A stretch of DNA of 64,000 nucleotides from Sphaerolaimus hirsutus (taxonomy: Eukaryota; Nematoda; Chromadorea; Monhysterida; Sphaerolaimidae): NCBI GenBank assembly GCA_964036195.1, contig OZ038453.1:4913469-4977468 (forward strand). Reading direction: 5' to 3'. Below are positions 43,901-49,348 of this stretch, piece by piece. Position 1 is the first letter of the stretch. Each line of letters starts with the position of its first letter. The position numbers were made by a program, and so were the translations under genes. Below the pieces are notes generated by a model. The model had not been told where the DNA came from. It ran no database searches and worked only from the letters and a program-made list of their open reading frames with translations.

Positions 43901-45902
43901 CCCCCCATTGAATATGATTCACACTACACACTAAAACGATAAAGATATAATGTGGCATGTTGTAAGCTGTAATTTTCAAAATTGTTGAAAAGTAGCAAAT
44001 AACCAATTGTTTTCATATTGCCAGTCCTGCAACTAGGGTGTCAAAAATTTTTTTTACGAAAACGGAAAACAGAAAGGTAAATGTTTTTCACTTTACGGAA
44101 AACGGAAAGGTAAAAAAAAATTCTGCCGGAAAACGGAAAACGGAAAGGTAAAAAAATTTCACTCAGCGGAAAACGGAAAAGGGCAAGGTAAAAAAAAATT
44201 GTCAGCCGGAAAACGGAAAACAGAAAAATGAAACGTCGGAAAACGGAAAGCGAAATTTTCATGTTAATGGAAACAATCAAGTGAAATTTGCATGGTAATA
44301 GACAAATTTGCAGAAGGAAAACCTGCATGCAGGTTTGCCTGTTTGGCTTTGATTGTGGTAGCTGTACATTCTGCAACTATGGATCATGCCAGTAACTTCA
44401 CTTGTAGTTCAAGCTTAACTGAACCAACAAAAAATCATCAAAAGGTAGCAAAAATACACTACAACAACAATAAGAATTTAGCAAAAGTGAACTTTGATGT
44501 AACTGAACAGTAAAAAGTATACTCAGCGGACTGCAAAGTATGTGTCCAAAATTACGTTGTGTTTTTTTACAGATTTGGATACAGATAAAAATTATGAATG
44601 ACAGAAGAACCTTGTAGTGAAAAACACCATAGTGGAAAAAGATAAATACAGATTGGAAAAAACAATGGAAAAATGCCAGAAAACTGAAAATCGAGCCAGA
44701 AAATGGTAAAATGGCCTGGTAAATGGGAAACGGAAAGGTAAAAATTTTTCAGCCGGAAAATGGAAAAATGGGCCGGAAAAATGTAAATGGAAAGGTAAAA
44801 AATTTTCAGCTGCCAGAAAACGGAAAACGGAAAGGTAAAATTTTTTCGGCTGCTGGAAAACGGAAAGGTAAAATTTTTTCAGCTCCCGGAAGACGGAAAA
44901 TGGAAAGGTAAAAAATTTTCCTACAGAAAGGCGGAAACTGAAAACGGAAATTTGACACCCTACCTGCAACTGCATGTGATAGTTTACCTGTCATTCCCCA
45001 ATGTGCGCCTACACACACTAGTTTACACCGTGACTTCGTGTGAAAACTGAAATTTTTTCAAATGCAAATTAATGAACACGGTTGAATGATTTAATTTAAA
45101 TTAAATTTGAATTTAAGTTAATGAAAGTTAAAGTTTGAAAATCTGAAAACTAAAACACATAGCATACAATAAGAGTAAGCTGAATGTGGCCATGTCGCTA
45201 TTTCAATTTTCACACGTGTCACGGTGAAAACTAGTGCGTGTAGAGCCACTATACCGTAATACCTCAAATTATCCCCCAATTGAATTACCCCTCCCCCCCT
45301 TTGAAATACCCCCAGGTTTGAGCGAACTGAGGAAAACCCCCCAGTAGACACCCCTCGAAATACCCCCGTCTGGAATATTGTACATCATGTATGCAATGTA
45401 CATGTAATTATTTCTGCTAATTAGCATCGCAGATACACATTGACTGCTTTGTGTAATATAGTTGTATACATTATATAACCTGTTATAATATAAATGTATA
45501 TAATCTGTTTGGTCACATTTTTTAACCAGTTTTAGGTATTTAAATCCCTAATCTTTACCATTGTCCTTTGCGAACATTCTCATGAAATAGTAACCCCCCT
45601 CGAATTACCCCCCCCCCTCAAATTTTGCTGGCGAAATAATAAACCCCCATGGAGGAAATTCACTTTTATGTCTTTTAATATTTATGCCACATGTTTCATG
45701 GACTATCATACTTAGCTAGTCATGTTAAAATGTCATCGCCAAACCTGATTCACTATTGTTAAATTGTGATAATAAACTATAAATGCAGCTACTGCGCTGC
45801 AAGCTGCACCGCCTAGTCGCGAACGACAGCTACATGCCCCTGCTACTGGAGACAAACCCCCTCTTTGACCACTATGAACTCGTGGCTGATGACCAGTGGT
45901 GA
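19876..45902 (+). CDS. 3' part of an unrecognised host gene, four phase-compatible exons
   Basis: The exons are 19876-19992, 24621-24733, 43692-43857 and 45789-45902 (with stop TGA). Each has an AG acceptor and GT donor, and the codon phases join exactly (0/0, 0/2, 2/0, 0/stop), giving 168 residues. The segments look like ordinary globular protein: WTDKIPTLESMFANQ, YVRYALRRLDYPKHMG, GQEAAFQLELHEAV, and a C-terminus ending in NPLFDHYELVADDQW. The exons are less AT-rich than their surroundings. I do not recognise the family. The introns are very large; the second contains the whole BEL/Pao element in antisense orientation. Joining exons over such distances by phase alone is an inference, and they could belong to two genes. 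The upstream part was not found. Confidence 0.45.
20305..22290. mobile_element. Composite repeat with 'gactcgactcgactc' ends
   Basis: The ends are tandem 'gactcgactc' words (20315-20460 and 22230-22290). Inside are nested palindromes: 'catcccacatctaaacc' and its complement (20905-21030 and again 22125-22215) and a pair of 'catgtctgccgactata' ends (about 21425 and 22080). No transposase ORF was recognised. Confidence 0.55.
22297..22461. mobile_element. GGCGCC MITE of the TAGTGATG family
   Basis: The ends TAGTGATGTAAA and TTTTTCACATCACTA are inverted, with GGCGCC-type palindromes between them. I could not find a matching 8-bp duplication here. Confidence 0.65.
22976..23526. mobile_element. hAT-like MITE, TAGGGTGTCAA family, copy 1, with perfect 8-bp TSD
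   Basis: The ends are TAGGGTGTCAAC and GTTGACACCCTA. The target duplication attttgac is perfect (22968-22975 and 23527-23534). The body is a degenerate array of 'ggaaaacggaaacggaaa'. Near the middle is 'tgtttaccagtttggctgaa', shared by the copies at 24878, 44034 (partly) and about 48500-48960. Confidence 0.93.
24190..24570. repeat. GGCGCC array, 32-bp monomer in about 96-bp trimers
   Basis: Three near-identical higher-order units, each of three monomers 'gccattattgctggcgccc…', 'gccattttttctggcgccc…' and 'gccattttctctggcgcct…', ending in 'gcgcttttccatcacta'. This TAGTGATG-family MITE has an amplified interior. Frames of up to 158 codons cross it on the plus strand only because the repeat has no stops. 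Confidence 0.85.
24621..24733 (+). CDS. Candidate exon b of the unrecognised plus-strand gene
   Basis: The acceptor is TCATTTGCAG and the donor GTGTGT, phase 0 in and 2 out. It encodes GHIESGKKMPNGYVRYALRR. A GGCGCC array ends just upstream. Confidence 0.5.
24878..25289. mobile_element. hAT-like MITE, TAGGGTGT family, copy 2
   Basis: It starts TAGGGTGTAAAAA and ends TTTGACATGCTA. The flanks gtcagcag and gttagcgg agree at 6 of 8 positions, a worn target duplication. The interior contains the family word 'ccagtttggctgaaacag'. Confidence 0.65.
25612..26085. mobile_element. Palindromic repeat with 'tatgtgcgaaacgggt' words
   Basis: 'cctatgtgcgaaacgggcctatgtgcg' and related words sit at both edges. 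In the interior, 'gtgaaaaagtcaaatgac' and its complement form inverted arrays. Relatives lie at 42470-42920 and 46240-46370. Confidence 0.55.
26307..26756. mobile_element. MITE with CCGTATTTCCTCG ends and TA duplication
   Basis: The ends 'ccgtatttcctcgaaatacc' and 'tatttcaaggaaatacgg' are flanked by TA on both sides. The interior contains many G runs of 6-13. It is nearly the same length as, and inverted to, the copy at 53379-53827. Confidence 0.85.
26820..29209. other. Region without a recognisable gene
   Basis: AT-rich with scattered GC-richer patches (27700-27960 and 28170-28400). Short frames there have no family resemblance or clear splice sites. The MITE families that fill the rest of the window are largely absent, so this may be intron or older unique sequence. 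Confidence 0.4.
29210..29214. repeat. Target site duplication (ccttt), left of the BEL/Pao element
   Basis: The same five bases follow the other LTR at 41277-41281. Confidence 0.9.
29215..30298 (-). repeat. 3' LTR of the BEL/Pao element
   Basis: 1084 bp with short inverted ends TGTAA/TTACA. It contains a GC-rich inverted segment around 29985-30030 and a purine-rich stretch (GGGAG) just inside the element on the minus strand, a weak polypurine tract. It lacks a 6-bp segment present in the 5' LTR near 40795. Confidence 0.93.
30378..36635 (-). CDS. BEL/Pao RT, RNase H, integrase and envelope-like polyprotein
   Basis: About 2080 codons in the same frame as the preceding parts. RT: LLADIEKAFLQI (near residue 41 from the first valine) and YVDN (near 131). 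RNase H: VFCDASKDGYAV (near 315). Integrase: an HHCC zinc finger ending CVTC, then D…WSDNAPAF (near 817) and the catalytic Glu in GGVYEHMVG. After a Gln/Ser/Asp-rich linker an envelope-like region starts with a hydrophobic segment (LMALTLLIQSKLANA, near 1170). It has many cysteines and several N-X-S/T sites, and a transmembrane segment (VILIIITIVCIGYIGYVY, near 1735). A basic Ser-rich tail of about 330 residues follows. The glycoprotein's class was not identified. Confidence 0.88.
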   Translation of the reverse strand: MVYDGSAGKPSLNNCLFRGPVLTPLALGLMLRFRAGKVVLLADIEKAFLQIALHPKSRAFTKFYWLRDDTIPTHEDNIQMMQFTRVLFGLTCSPSILLTVIKYHLEAELASMHPADSHERAKLELLLNSIYVDNLVISVDDEKYAIQLYRLIKAVFARANFNMREWMTNSRAVSEKIKPDDLNPKQSQYIKVMGLVYNLIEDTIAIPAPKKDFTLIVTAMRRNLNKLLASTYDPIGITAPALFQLKFRVSQIIQRCNITAWDELIEDPEADDLLDDLKRHLSSISQIKFPRSFHSFGIDVKDKTRPLELHVFCDASKDGYAVCAYLCQQAHSPDEYGYEDLRHFSGFLTARTKLAPLPSKQGQPLTITRLELLGVTIGAQLIDYLHHELVELGGWKIHSNFLWTDSTVVIGWLYTSKLLATFVNNRVTKIHSFMSKHCIQICKVATKDNPADIASRGCTFAQLMIETMWFTGPSFFAEPFTADIVDISQYQAQPVTEELAKGNTHISQPLYAGAVTSQPASQPANALAQQVPVNLDPNLSQNVTPQNPFVESRQRHIPSNPFEIDIRRFSTLSKLLRTVVYLLRVKTYWLNRSMHKAAKRNSEYLSKAITQADLNEAFRHVLRIAQAEECASCISQAQLGKHHMLKWDAWNNLLNCVTRVSHKEHRNPSLFYYLPKTGWLTTLVVTHFHELAGHSGMLHTLADLREHCWLSSAKQVVAKILRKCVTCRKAEGGPFTLPDFHTLPVTRTQSQIKPFQHVGIDYMGPLVYSQNCTRHNQHILLLTCFSTRAIHLESANSVSTADTIMALNRFISRRGMPDTIWSDNAPAFKNCVKLLPDVKWHFITANSPWQGGVYEHMVGLVKRLLKKACGRRCLTWHEFLTVMLDVKFSINMRPLSYLSNTDIGAAILRPIHFLWGTPPPCYMDEKRELELDSTTIKPMRKIPKEEWDGPTDGSFNQSPSQIEKSYTFTPPRVNDVNCIDEIALNSVPEKDRDDIILLWDQIRHNREVLWYEWSRQYIDLLKDRAKNQRLKKGTINEAPKRGQVVLIIDDKQPRSMWQMGRIHEIHVSSDGKIRAVTVLSSNGHRTHRSPSNLVPLEIDTEDGVEYKIDTKVKDDDKSQPPPDNGDDSQADQSHQQSQSSHSQQDARRANPRRTCRYTGTYSFWGNVSHLMALTLLIQSKLANALTWTDQYHKTFNLCHKTRTGHAIQLPEKVTCHFPQVTAVEDIVISIWTLRVQPQTTPIYRCFQQEHTIITYMSLVGGKSMLPPEIIKNHRVTTYDCMIAYQNKTWKGEPLIKIGHALWSTNKSLHIDYCYFCHNMSNTVMNFHIEEGVVASLDGKKIVSEIQDLSHCNPQAGYCYDSDNGVSLWNATAFNKQCAFQEIGQFNAQYSQNHYVVETLQAAFSVTWRSQQFPNNAECVPKDAKYIDQGSAFIQFLRYQQKKLKKPEAEKAPLHFKLAPNLDVGVFHLLTARQQYEVDKIARLERKQFGSIWQQLCHIRQTQLDIIHAIITFNPTLGLRALLGHQNLYAEWHGDILMFWDCKPVTAEIIYFQHQYNNTCYKFLPVKVTDHPHIMFVAPGTNDLITHSPIDHCLMKDHKYYQLNDNSWANENGPTNLHVTKLPIELIWAGSWKPFTLNVSGSPGVSMTDIAFSIMAAHHHFQNLQQLEQQVTRSVDYISTKSNDPKAVQAYIAGIGQGVGAYFEGVGKELGHIIHGSVTGGASALDTLLTGPLQTAVNVILIIITIVCIGYIGYVYMQWRLVTGRGMLPDVKGFFRRKGRKDKDPNNKGHRPFSKEKSVSDGDVTARRNQKAASINPLCQVNPSHKRQVRHSYIQSLSHPSNEFLHSNGFQDAWYSLDRIPRSVIVPSAPKKSKWRRVRAGSQDLHPPASHKRRACHQTPDSQSQSPSQRRSQWKTRSLTASPCKSDSRDSLESQGSQVSSNRQTRHFPLYPNLFTNSITSIKNWSNQKLNDLKRSVTFLKQTPSQSDIELGEMEENHVQDLDPPLYHLTNSTQSLHNVRPRSQPPTSPCYQANRLQQRNNGSPPSRQRRASTRPTCSDKRRAGKMPALKTPTICYHRSDESITGV
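30400..31398 (-). CDS. Long frame overlapping the envelope tail, with arginine-rich motif
   Basis: About 330 codons without a stop in a different frame from pol/env. It begins within or just upstream of the transmembrane-coding region and ends 22 nt before the env stop. It encodes an early basic cluster (KIGKRRRRNRQKKPK), Ser/Pro-rich stretches, a second basic run (KVKRSKK) and RSRSRSRS, then an acidic end. No ATG start is evident near the left edge, so expression would need splicing or frameshifting. It could be a composition artefact of the dense basic/serine codons in the env tail, or the tail frame itself could be the artefact. Confidence 0.4.
   Translation of the reverse strand: MYWVYWLCLHAVAARNRQGYAARRQGVFPKKGQKGQRPKQQGPPSVQQGKIGKRRRRNRQKKPKSGFNKPALSSQSVTQTSSSSQLHSKFVTPLKRVSPFKRLSGRLVQPRSDPPVSYSPQRAEEIEMETGACRVTRPAPPCESQTQGLSPNARFTVTEPIATEVTMEDAIPDREPLQKRLKRFAGVAGLPGEQQSSNQTFSSIPQSFHKFNNINQKLVKSKVKRSKKIRDFPQTNTFTVRHRARRDGRKSRSRSRSPSVPFDQFNSITSQCSTSFTTSHVPLLPSKPLAATEQWQPAEPSKTCVDETDMLRQEEGRENASVEDADDLLPQE
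36636..37268 (-). CDS. BEL/Pao pol N-terminal part (protease-RT linker and first RT motifs)
   Basis: Begins at the ATG after the TAA. 'VVIGQDYYWKF' is the conserved motif between protease and RT in BEL/Pao, and the segment ends in the RT entry region ('GVIEPVYGSQDG', 'PHQPVI'). A TGA at 36636-36638 breaks the frame just before the conserved 'VYDGSAG' motif. Confidence 0.85.
   Translation of the reverse strand: MTDEFCHKLCQPDVVIGQDYYWKFDIRPTEIELPSGLIVVESILGLMLGGNASSQSFVTTPDIMPHQFMVSCCSHASSAVAVGQETLCQFHSLESIGITDDPLSHDDDIAEQLILESITLDPETGRYSVDWPFKSTIHKLPTNNAEAFRRFLSLLKRFRKDPDLFATYAKVISDQLHKGVIEPVYGSQDGLQEHILPHQPVITPGRSTTC
37269..39242 (-). CDS. BEL/Pao gag C-terminal part with zinc knuckles and aspartic protease
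   Basis: It continues the gag frame after the UGA. The conserved 'YLKLSLTGPA' region is followed by a Gln/Lys/Ser-rich linker. Then come three Cys/His modules: CLFCGNKEHYTVDC and CTRCTRRGHQTAQC are CCHC knuckles, and CYYCRQINQHHGAFC is a third. The protease motif FFDTGCEYSYI is near the end. The frame closes with TAA at 37269-37271, followed at once by an ATG in the same frame. Confidence 0.88.
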   Translation of the reverse strand, partial: AQIHNRATLSNGMKYTYLKLSLTGPAAELLAGLKGDGRDYITAVTMLKSNFGETQRVQSTLWDKLYSLEKPSSRGDSLTNFTRTLLSTHNQLKERGESVDSGAVLRIIRGYLPDNIVLAVTEEHRNLMRTAATDDTELTVVRFVDALTTIARARLDAMKTEQQSSQTSNVVQKSQNSSSKKPQSGGGWQQQKKKGNKSQNTFSKQKPIHNTVAFAGTNANVGKQQGKFKNSTQPPRTPASGATNQKQFSQPAADYRKPKFECLFCGNKEHYTVDCPQYVTPKERIDRLQALGEVCTRCTRRGHQTAQCTQRLSCYYCRQINQHHGAFCPNRPAPARRQVNNSQNKAFVTATSANFVNAQVITTGAASSQAPPSYPPSHTEPMSGTADFRWGQRTLYQMDMDGPLDMGEWPKPANELQARAQEEARKYHSKNELWTTLRAGLIKDGMDMETVEAKIRGFQQKRYEVYPDLNPNQMSSSVPLQPSHRPMVEVLSAQAGYGNPNAATRQQAEQECEFDFAPIVRLQVAQASLINKDAELNRVTDPLLIFFDTGCEYSYIKASVANEYNFENKGDVVLQMNVFATKTPVTVNTFLIEAIMPIYKHVDNQGNMLQIPLTLRAVDNLATYACPPPLSQEDKTVIYVVYGKHAQEQFAEPLELT
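39243..39926 (-). CDS. BEL/Pao gag, N-terminal part up to an in-frame UGA
   Basis: It starts at an ATG (MADERLRAL) about 260 bp inside the 5' LTR. It encodes an Ala/Ser/Gln-rich segment with a helical stretch, then 'LPKIELAKYNGDPLEWAAWW', the beginning of the conserved Pao gag core. A TGA at 39243-39245 interrupts the frame in the middle of that core; the same frame reopens immediately. Confidence 0.85.
   Translation of the reverse strand: MADERLRALRGATAASAMPTSNADEADTAHPLTQHSQALTGVRTGVLRFTTKPIPKIVKDESQPAAANLRAAEEVLELLQAYVYQAEMKRSDLSIAMERFTSIVQNHITSLDRNKDGAAAEAQSANAKLERALYSGSNNATMLMDELESKMAFAKMQIKSAERLILSLKGQSTVDLTTQPFSQPTLNVTMGSSSQPSQPETLLKLPKIELAKYNGDPLEWAAWWEIF
40166..40186 (-). promoter_or_regulatory. 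Primer binding site of the BEL/Pao element
   Basis: Directly inside the 5' LTR the minus strand begins TGGCGCAGCGAGCAGGG. A TGG start and this position are standard. The matching tRNA would have an acceptor stem beginning GCAGCGA, which fits a tRNA-Ser best; that identity is inference. Confidence 0.6.
40187..41276 (-). repeat. 5' LTR of the BEL/Pao element
   Basis: 1090 bp and about 98-99% identical by eye to the 3' LTR. As it is upstream on the minus strand, it should hold the promoter. No clear TATA box was assigned. Confidence 0.93.
41277..41281. repeat. Target site duplication (ccttt), right of the BEL/Pao element
   Basis: Perfect match to 29210-29214. Confidence 0.9.
41535..41800. mobile_element. 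Degenerate CAGGGG-family MITE
   Basis: 'ggctgctatctatcccc' and 'ttatctatccctccggagga' are family words of the elements at 8499-11008. Clear ends and a duplication are lost. Confidence 0.45.
41905..42126. mobile_element. GGCGCC MITE of the TAGTGATG family
   Basis: Tandem 'gcgccaagcgccaaaagcgcc' words, ending 'gcgcttttccatcacta'. The left end is 'cactgtctggtgttggcgc', worn. Confidence 0.65.
42255..42990. repeat. Two intermixed palindromic repeats ('aggcacttcac' and 'cgcacagaaac')
   Basis: 'gtgaagtgccttcac'-type words flank the region (42280-42400 and 42970-42990). Inside, 'ttacgcacagaaacccg' (about 42475) and 'cgtgccgagtttctgtgcgta' (about 42893-42912) are inverted relatives. Confidence 0.5.
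43160..43330. mobile_element. Foldback MITE, CCCAGACCCTG family
   Basis: Left arm 'gtgccaatcccagaccctg', with 'aaatgtcatgcaaagtgtc' next to it. The right arm is shortened at 'acttatgattggtgtttgac'. Confidence 0.65.
43512..43673. mobile_element. Foldback MITE, CCCAGACCCTG family
   Basis: 'aggtgctagtcccagaccctg' and 'cagggtctgggactggctcc' are inverted ends. It ends about 20 bp from candidate exon c. Confidence 0.75.
43692..43857 (+). CDS. Candidate exon c of the unrecognised plus-strand gene
   Basis: The acceptor is GTACAG and the donor GTGTGT, phase 2 in and 0 out. It encodes GQEAAFQLELHEAVRNLGD. A foldback MITE ends about 20 bp upstream of the acceptor, which may have altered the branch region. 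Confidence 0.5.
44034..44962. mobile_element. hAT-like MITE, TAGGGTGTCAA family, copy 3, with perfect 8-bp TSD
   Basis: Starts TAGGGTGTCAAAA and ends TTTGACACCCTA. The duplication cctgcaac is perfect (44026-44033 and 44963-44970). Both halves are 'ggaaaacggaaaggtaaa' arrays; a unique centre (about 44340-44590) lies between them. Confidence 0.93.
45000..45245. mobile_element. Hairpin element with 'acactagtttacaccgtgac' ends
   Basis: 'tacacacactagtttacacc' and 'ggtgaaaactagtgcgtgtag' are inverted ends, related to the 'cacactagttgacac' family at 52774-54511. Confidence 0.55.
45254..45653. mobile_element. CCGTAATACC-ended MITE, right end worn
   Basis: Starts 'ta ccgtaatacctc'. It contains C-run words 'cgaaatacccccg' and ends near 'cccccatggaggaaatt'. 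Confidence 0.6.
45789..45902 (+). CDS. Candidate terminal exon d of the unrecognised plus-strand gene
   Basis: The acceptor is AAATGCAG; 37 codons then TGA. Strikingly GC-rich for this neighbourhood, with biased synonymous use (CTG, CCC, GAC), which favours real coding sequence. It ends in ELVADDQW. Confidence 0.55.
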   Translation, partial: LLRCKLHRLVANDSYMPLLLETNPLFDHYELVADDQW

Positions 45903-46189
45903 ATGTAGACGTGTGTCAGTGGCTACTTGTTATACTCCACCGACATTACACCTTACAATGAGACCTACCATACCCCATCTTAATCAAAGAACAAACATAA
46001 TTTTTTTCTACATATTTATCAAAGCAATTTGATAAATATGATTTAAAATTTTTTTACGCTTGTTTTTTTATTCAGATGGGATATGATAGATTTTGTTGTA
46101 AGGTGTAATGTCGCTGGAGTATACAATACAACCCGATTCACATATACATCATTCACATTCACATATATACACAGCTGTGATCTAAACGC

Positions 46190-46490
46190 ACTGAATGGCT
46201 GTGGCGCCATTGGCACCTGGCCTGGCGTCACAGTATTAGAAAGGGGGTGCACTGATACGCACATCTGCCCGTTACGCACATTTGCCCGTTTTTTCACTTG
46301 ACACTTTTCCAAGTGATTTTCAGATATGAGTGGAGTGAAAAACATTGCGAAATGTGCGTATCAGGCCTGCCCTTAGAAAGCGCCATGGTGCTTTTGGCGC
46401 TTGGCGCCATGTTCTGGTGGCACTATTGGTGCCTTACGCTAGCATTAAAATGAGCGCCAAAGGCCCCAAATTCGCTTCATAAAATGCACA
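46190..46490. repeat. GGCGCC MITE interrupted by a 'cgcacatttgcccg' palindromic repeat
   Basis: 'gtggcgccattggcacctgg' is followed by 'ttacgcacatttgcccg' and its partner 'gaaatgtgcgtatcagg'. The 'gcgccatggtgcttttggcgc' sequence then resumes. Confidence 0.5.
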
Positions 46491-46747
46491 CACATTTACT
46501 TGCAAAAACAGTACAAATGAAACATTATATTGCTGCATAAATACGGAATAAACATGCCCAACGTCGACAGTTTTTATCGTTGTTGTATTCTCGATTCCAC
46601 CTTTGAGGAAATGCAGGAAACCTTTTAAGATCAATATCTGCCCCCCGGATCATGCGGCACCATTTGTGGAGCTAACGATATAACCAAAATGCCAAAAAAA
46701 TCACACTTTTCATTAACATAAAAAACTAAGAAAATTACTTGCGAGCC

Positions 46748-47262
46748 CAGGTGCCAATCCCAAGCCCTGTAAAGTGTAAAGTAAAGTGTCAAATGTAAAG
46801 TAAAGTGTCAAGTCAAATGTCAAATGTAAAGTAAAGTGTCAAGTCAAATGTCAAATGTAATGAAAAGTGTCAAATGTAAAGTAAAGTGTCAAATCAAGTG
46901 TCAATTGTGTATCCAAATCTTATTTTTCATATCCAGATCTTATGTTGTCGTATCCAAATCTTATTTCGAAAAACAACATTTGGATACAAAAACATAAGAT
47001 TTGGATACAAAAAATAAGATTTGGATACACGATTGACACTTAACTTTACATTTGACACTTTACTTTACTTTTGACATTTGACTTGACACTTTACTTTACT
47101 TTTGACATTTGACTTGACACTTTATTTTACATTTGACACTTTACTTTACTTTTGACATTTGACTTGACACTTTACTTTACTTTTGACATTTGACTTGACA
47201 CTTTATTTTACATTTGACACTTTACTTTACACTTTACAGGGCTTGGGACTGCCCCCTGGGGG
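46748..47262. mobile_element. Long foldback MITE with a palindrome nested at its centre
   Basis: Outer arms 'gtgccaatcccaagccctg' and 'cagggcttgggactgcccc', filled with 'aagtgtcaaatgtaaagt' words. The centre (about 46906-47032) is a separate palindrome of 'atccaaatcttat' words. The total hairpin is about 515 bp. Confidence 0.85.
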
Positions 47263-47601
47263 ACCTCTCAGACTCTGGGTAAAGCCCTGTAAAACGTCAA
47301 ATGTCGTGCAAAGTGTCAAAAGTCATGGAAAATGCCCTGCAATATGGCAAACCTTTGGAAATAGCCATACCTTTAGGAGGTTTTGCTCCTCTCCTATCCT
47401 GACACGTACACAATCCTCACCGACTAGAACTGCGACATTTCCGAATCACCAAGTCACATTGTTTACAATGACATTTGATATTTGTCATTTGATTGTCAGA
47501 CATTTGATTGTAGATAATCATTGTGCCAGTCACAGGGCACTGTGCGTTGTATTTGTTTCATTGTTTCCCTTTCCATATTGTTCCGTGGACAAGCATGCAT
47601 A

Positions 47602-47708
47602 CCGTATTTCCTCGAAATACCCCCCCCCCCTTGAATTACCCCTCCCCTCAAAATTTCCACTCCGAAAAAATTAACCCCCCCCCCCGGGGGTATTTAGAGA
47701 AAATACGA
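47602..47708. mobile_element. Minimal CCGTATTTCCTCG MITE with TA flanks
   Basis: About 107 bp, TA on both sides, ends 'ccgtatttcctcgaaatacc' and 'tatttagagaaaatacg'. It is the shortest copy in the window. Confidence 0.7.
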
Positions 47709-47719
47709 TAATATGATGT

Positions 47720-48510
47720 ACATGGTCGGGCTGAAAAGTCCCCGGGCAGTGCTCGCCATTCACGCTAGGGGTAAGCTACGGTCGAAAAATTTTAATAGGT
47801 TAAGATATCAGGTGTTTTGAGTTTTCACCCGAAATTTCACCCCTCTAGCTCCACCCACTGCGGAACTGTGGGGGTTACAATTTCGGTCATTTTGTACTCA
47901 TGATGTACAAATGGTGCTCTAGCTCAATGCTGCTTTAAGTTGTGATCATGAAACTTTGGCTAGTGTAAGCCAAACTGGTGTGTTGGTGATAATATTCAAC
48001 ACTTTTATCAACATCATTGCTATTAAAATAAAATTAATATGCAGATCAGGGTGATGTGCAAGAAACGTGGGAACTGTGATGGATGTTTTTGGTGATCATC
48101 TGAGATCGTGTTGTATTGCAGTGATTTTAATGTTGTTTTGAAATGTGCAGTAAGTGAGTTATGTGTTTAATATTTCCCTATGTTTCATTAATAATACTGT
48201 AGTGGACACATTACCAGTTTTCAACAGCAGTGTGCATGCAAAATGTATCCTGTATCAACCACTTTTTGAGAAGGAGAGGCAGAATGATGAATTTGGTAGT
48301 GAGAGTAGTGACAGTAATGACAATATGAACTAGGCTTATGATATCATAGCTAATGTTGGTTTGTGCTGGCACATTGCCAACACTGGTGGCTTACACTCGC
48401 CAAAGTTTCATGATCACAACTTAAAGCAGTATTGAGCTAGAGCACCATTTGTACATCAGTACAAAATGACCGAAATTGTAACCCCCACAGTTCCCACAAA
48501 TTTTTTTTTC
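47720..48510. mobile_element. Foldback element with arms of about 120 bp
   Basis: Sequence at about 47868-47985 ('gtgggggttacaatttcgg', 'ttaagttgtgatcatgaaac') returns inverted at about 48372-48492. The roughly 390-bp loop shows no gene. Confidence 0.8.
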
Positions 48511-48960
48511 CATTTGCCGTTCCGTTTACCGGCCACTAATTTTTTTTTCTATATCCATTTTTCTGACTCATTATTCGATCTGCCTAATATTTCAGTTTTT
48601 CTGCCTTTTTTCCATTTTCCGACTTAACTGTATGTTTTATGTTTCAGCCAAACTGGTAAACATGCATGCATGTTTTCAATTATGTGAATTTTTCACATTT
48701 TCTATCAAAATTTCAACTTCAAAATGAATTTTTTTAACCTTTTCCAACTAATTTCAGCAAATTTTTCTGTTTTCTGGCAAAATTTCAGAAATTTTTTCCA
48801 TTTCCATAAAAATTGCATTTTTCTGTTTCCATTTTTCCAGCCTTGTTTTCCGTTTTCCGGCTGCTGAAATTTTTTACTGTTTCGATTTCCCTGCAAATGC
48901 AAAATTTTGTATTTTTCTATTTTTTGACCTCCTGTATCTCAAAATCTGATTTCACAGCCC
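48500..48960. repeat. Partial TAGGGTGT-family MITE
   Basis: Shares 'ttcagccaaactggtaaaca' and the 'ttccgttttccgg' arrays with the copies at 22976 and 44034, but lacks the terminal TAGGGTGT. Confidence 0.5.
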
Positions 48961-49348
48961 CATCTTTTTGTAAATTTTTTTAAAATGGCAAATACGAAGT
49001 GAAATGGCAAAAGTGAAGTAAATTGCACTGTAAAATGGCAAAAGCAAAATGAATTGAGAAGTAAAATGGCAATAGCGCAGTTAATTGAGAAGTAAAATGG
49101 CAAAAGCAAAGTGAATTGATATTGAGCAGTAAAATGGCAAAAACAAAGTGAAATGGCAATAGCAAAGTGAATGGAGAAGTAAAATGGGAAACGCGAAGTG
49201 AATTGAGAAGTAAAATGGCGAGATCAAAGTGAATTGAGAAGTAAAATGGGAAAAGCGAAGTGAATTGTGAAGTAATATGGCAAAAGTGAAAAAAAATTAC
49301 TTTTTATTTTTATTTTTTTCACTTCAGTTTTCCCAATTTATATTCCAT

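Noticed and set aside
48705..49165. Minus-strand frames across 'ggaaaatgg' and 'aaaatggcaaaag' words
   Set aside because: Simple repeat translations.
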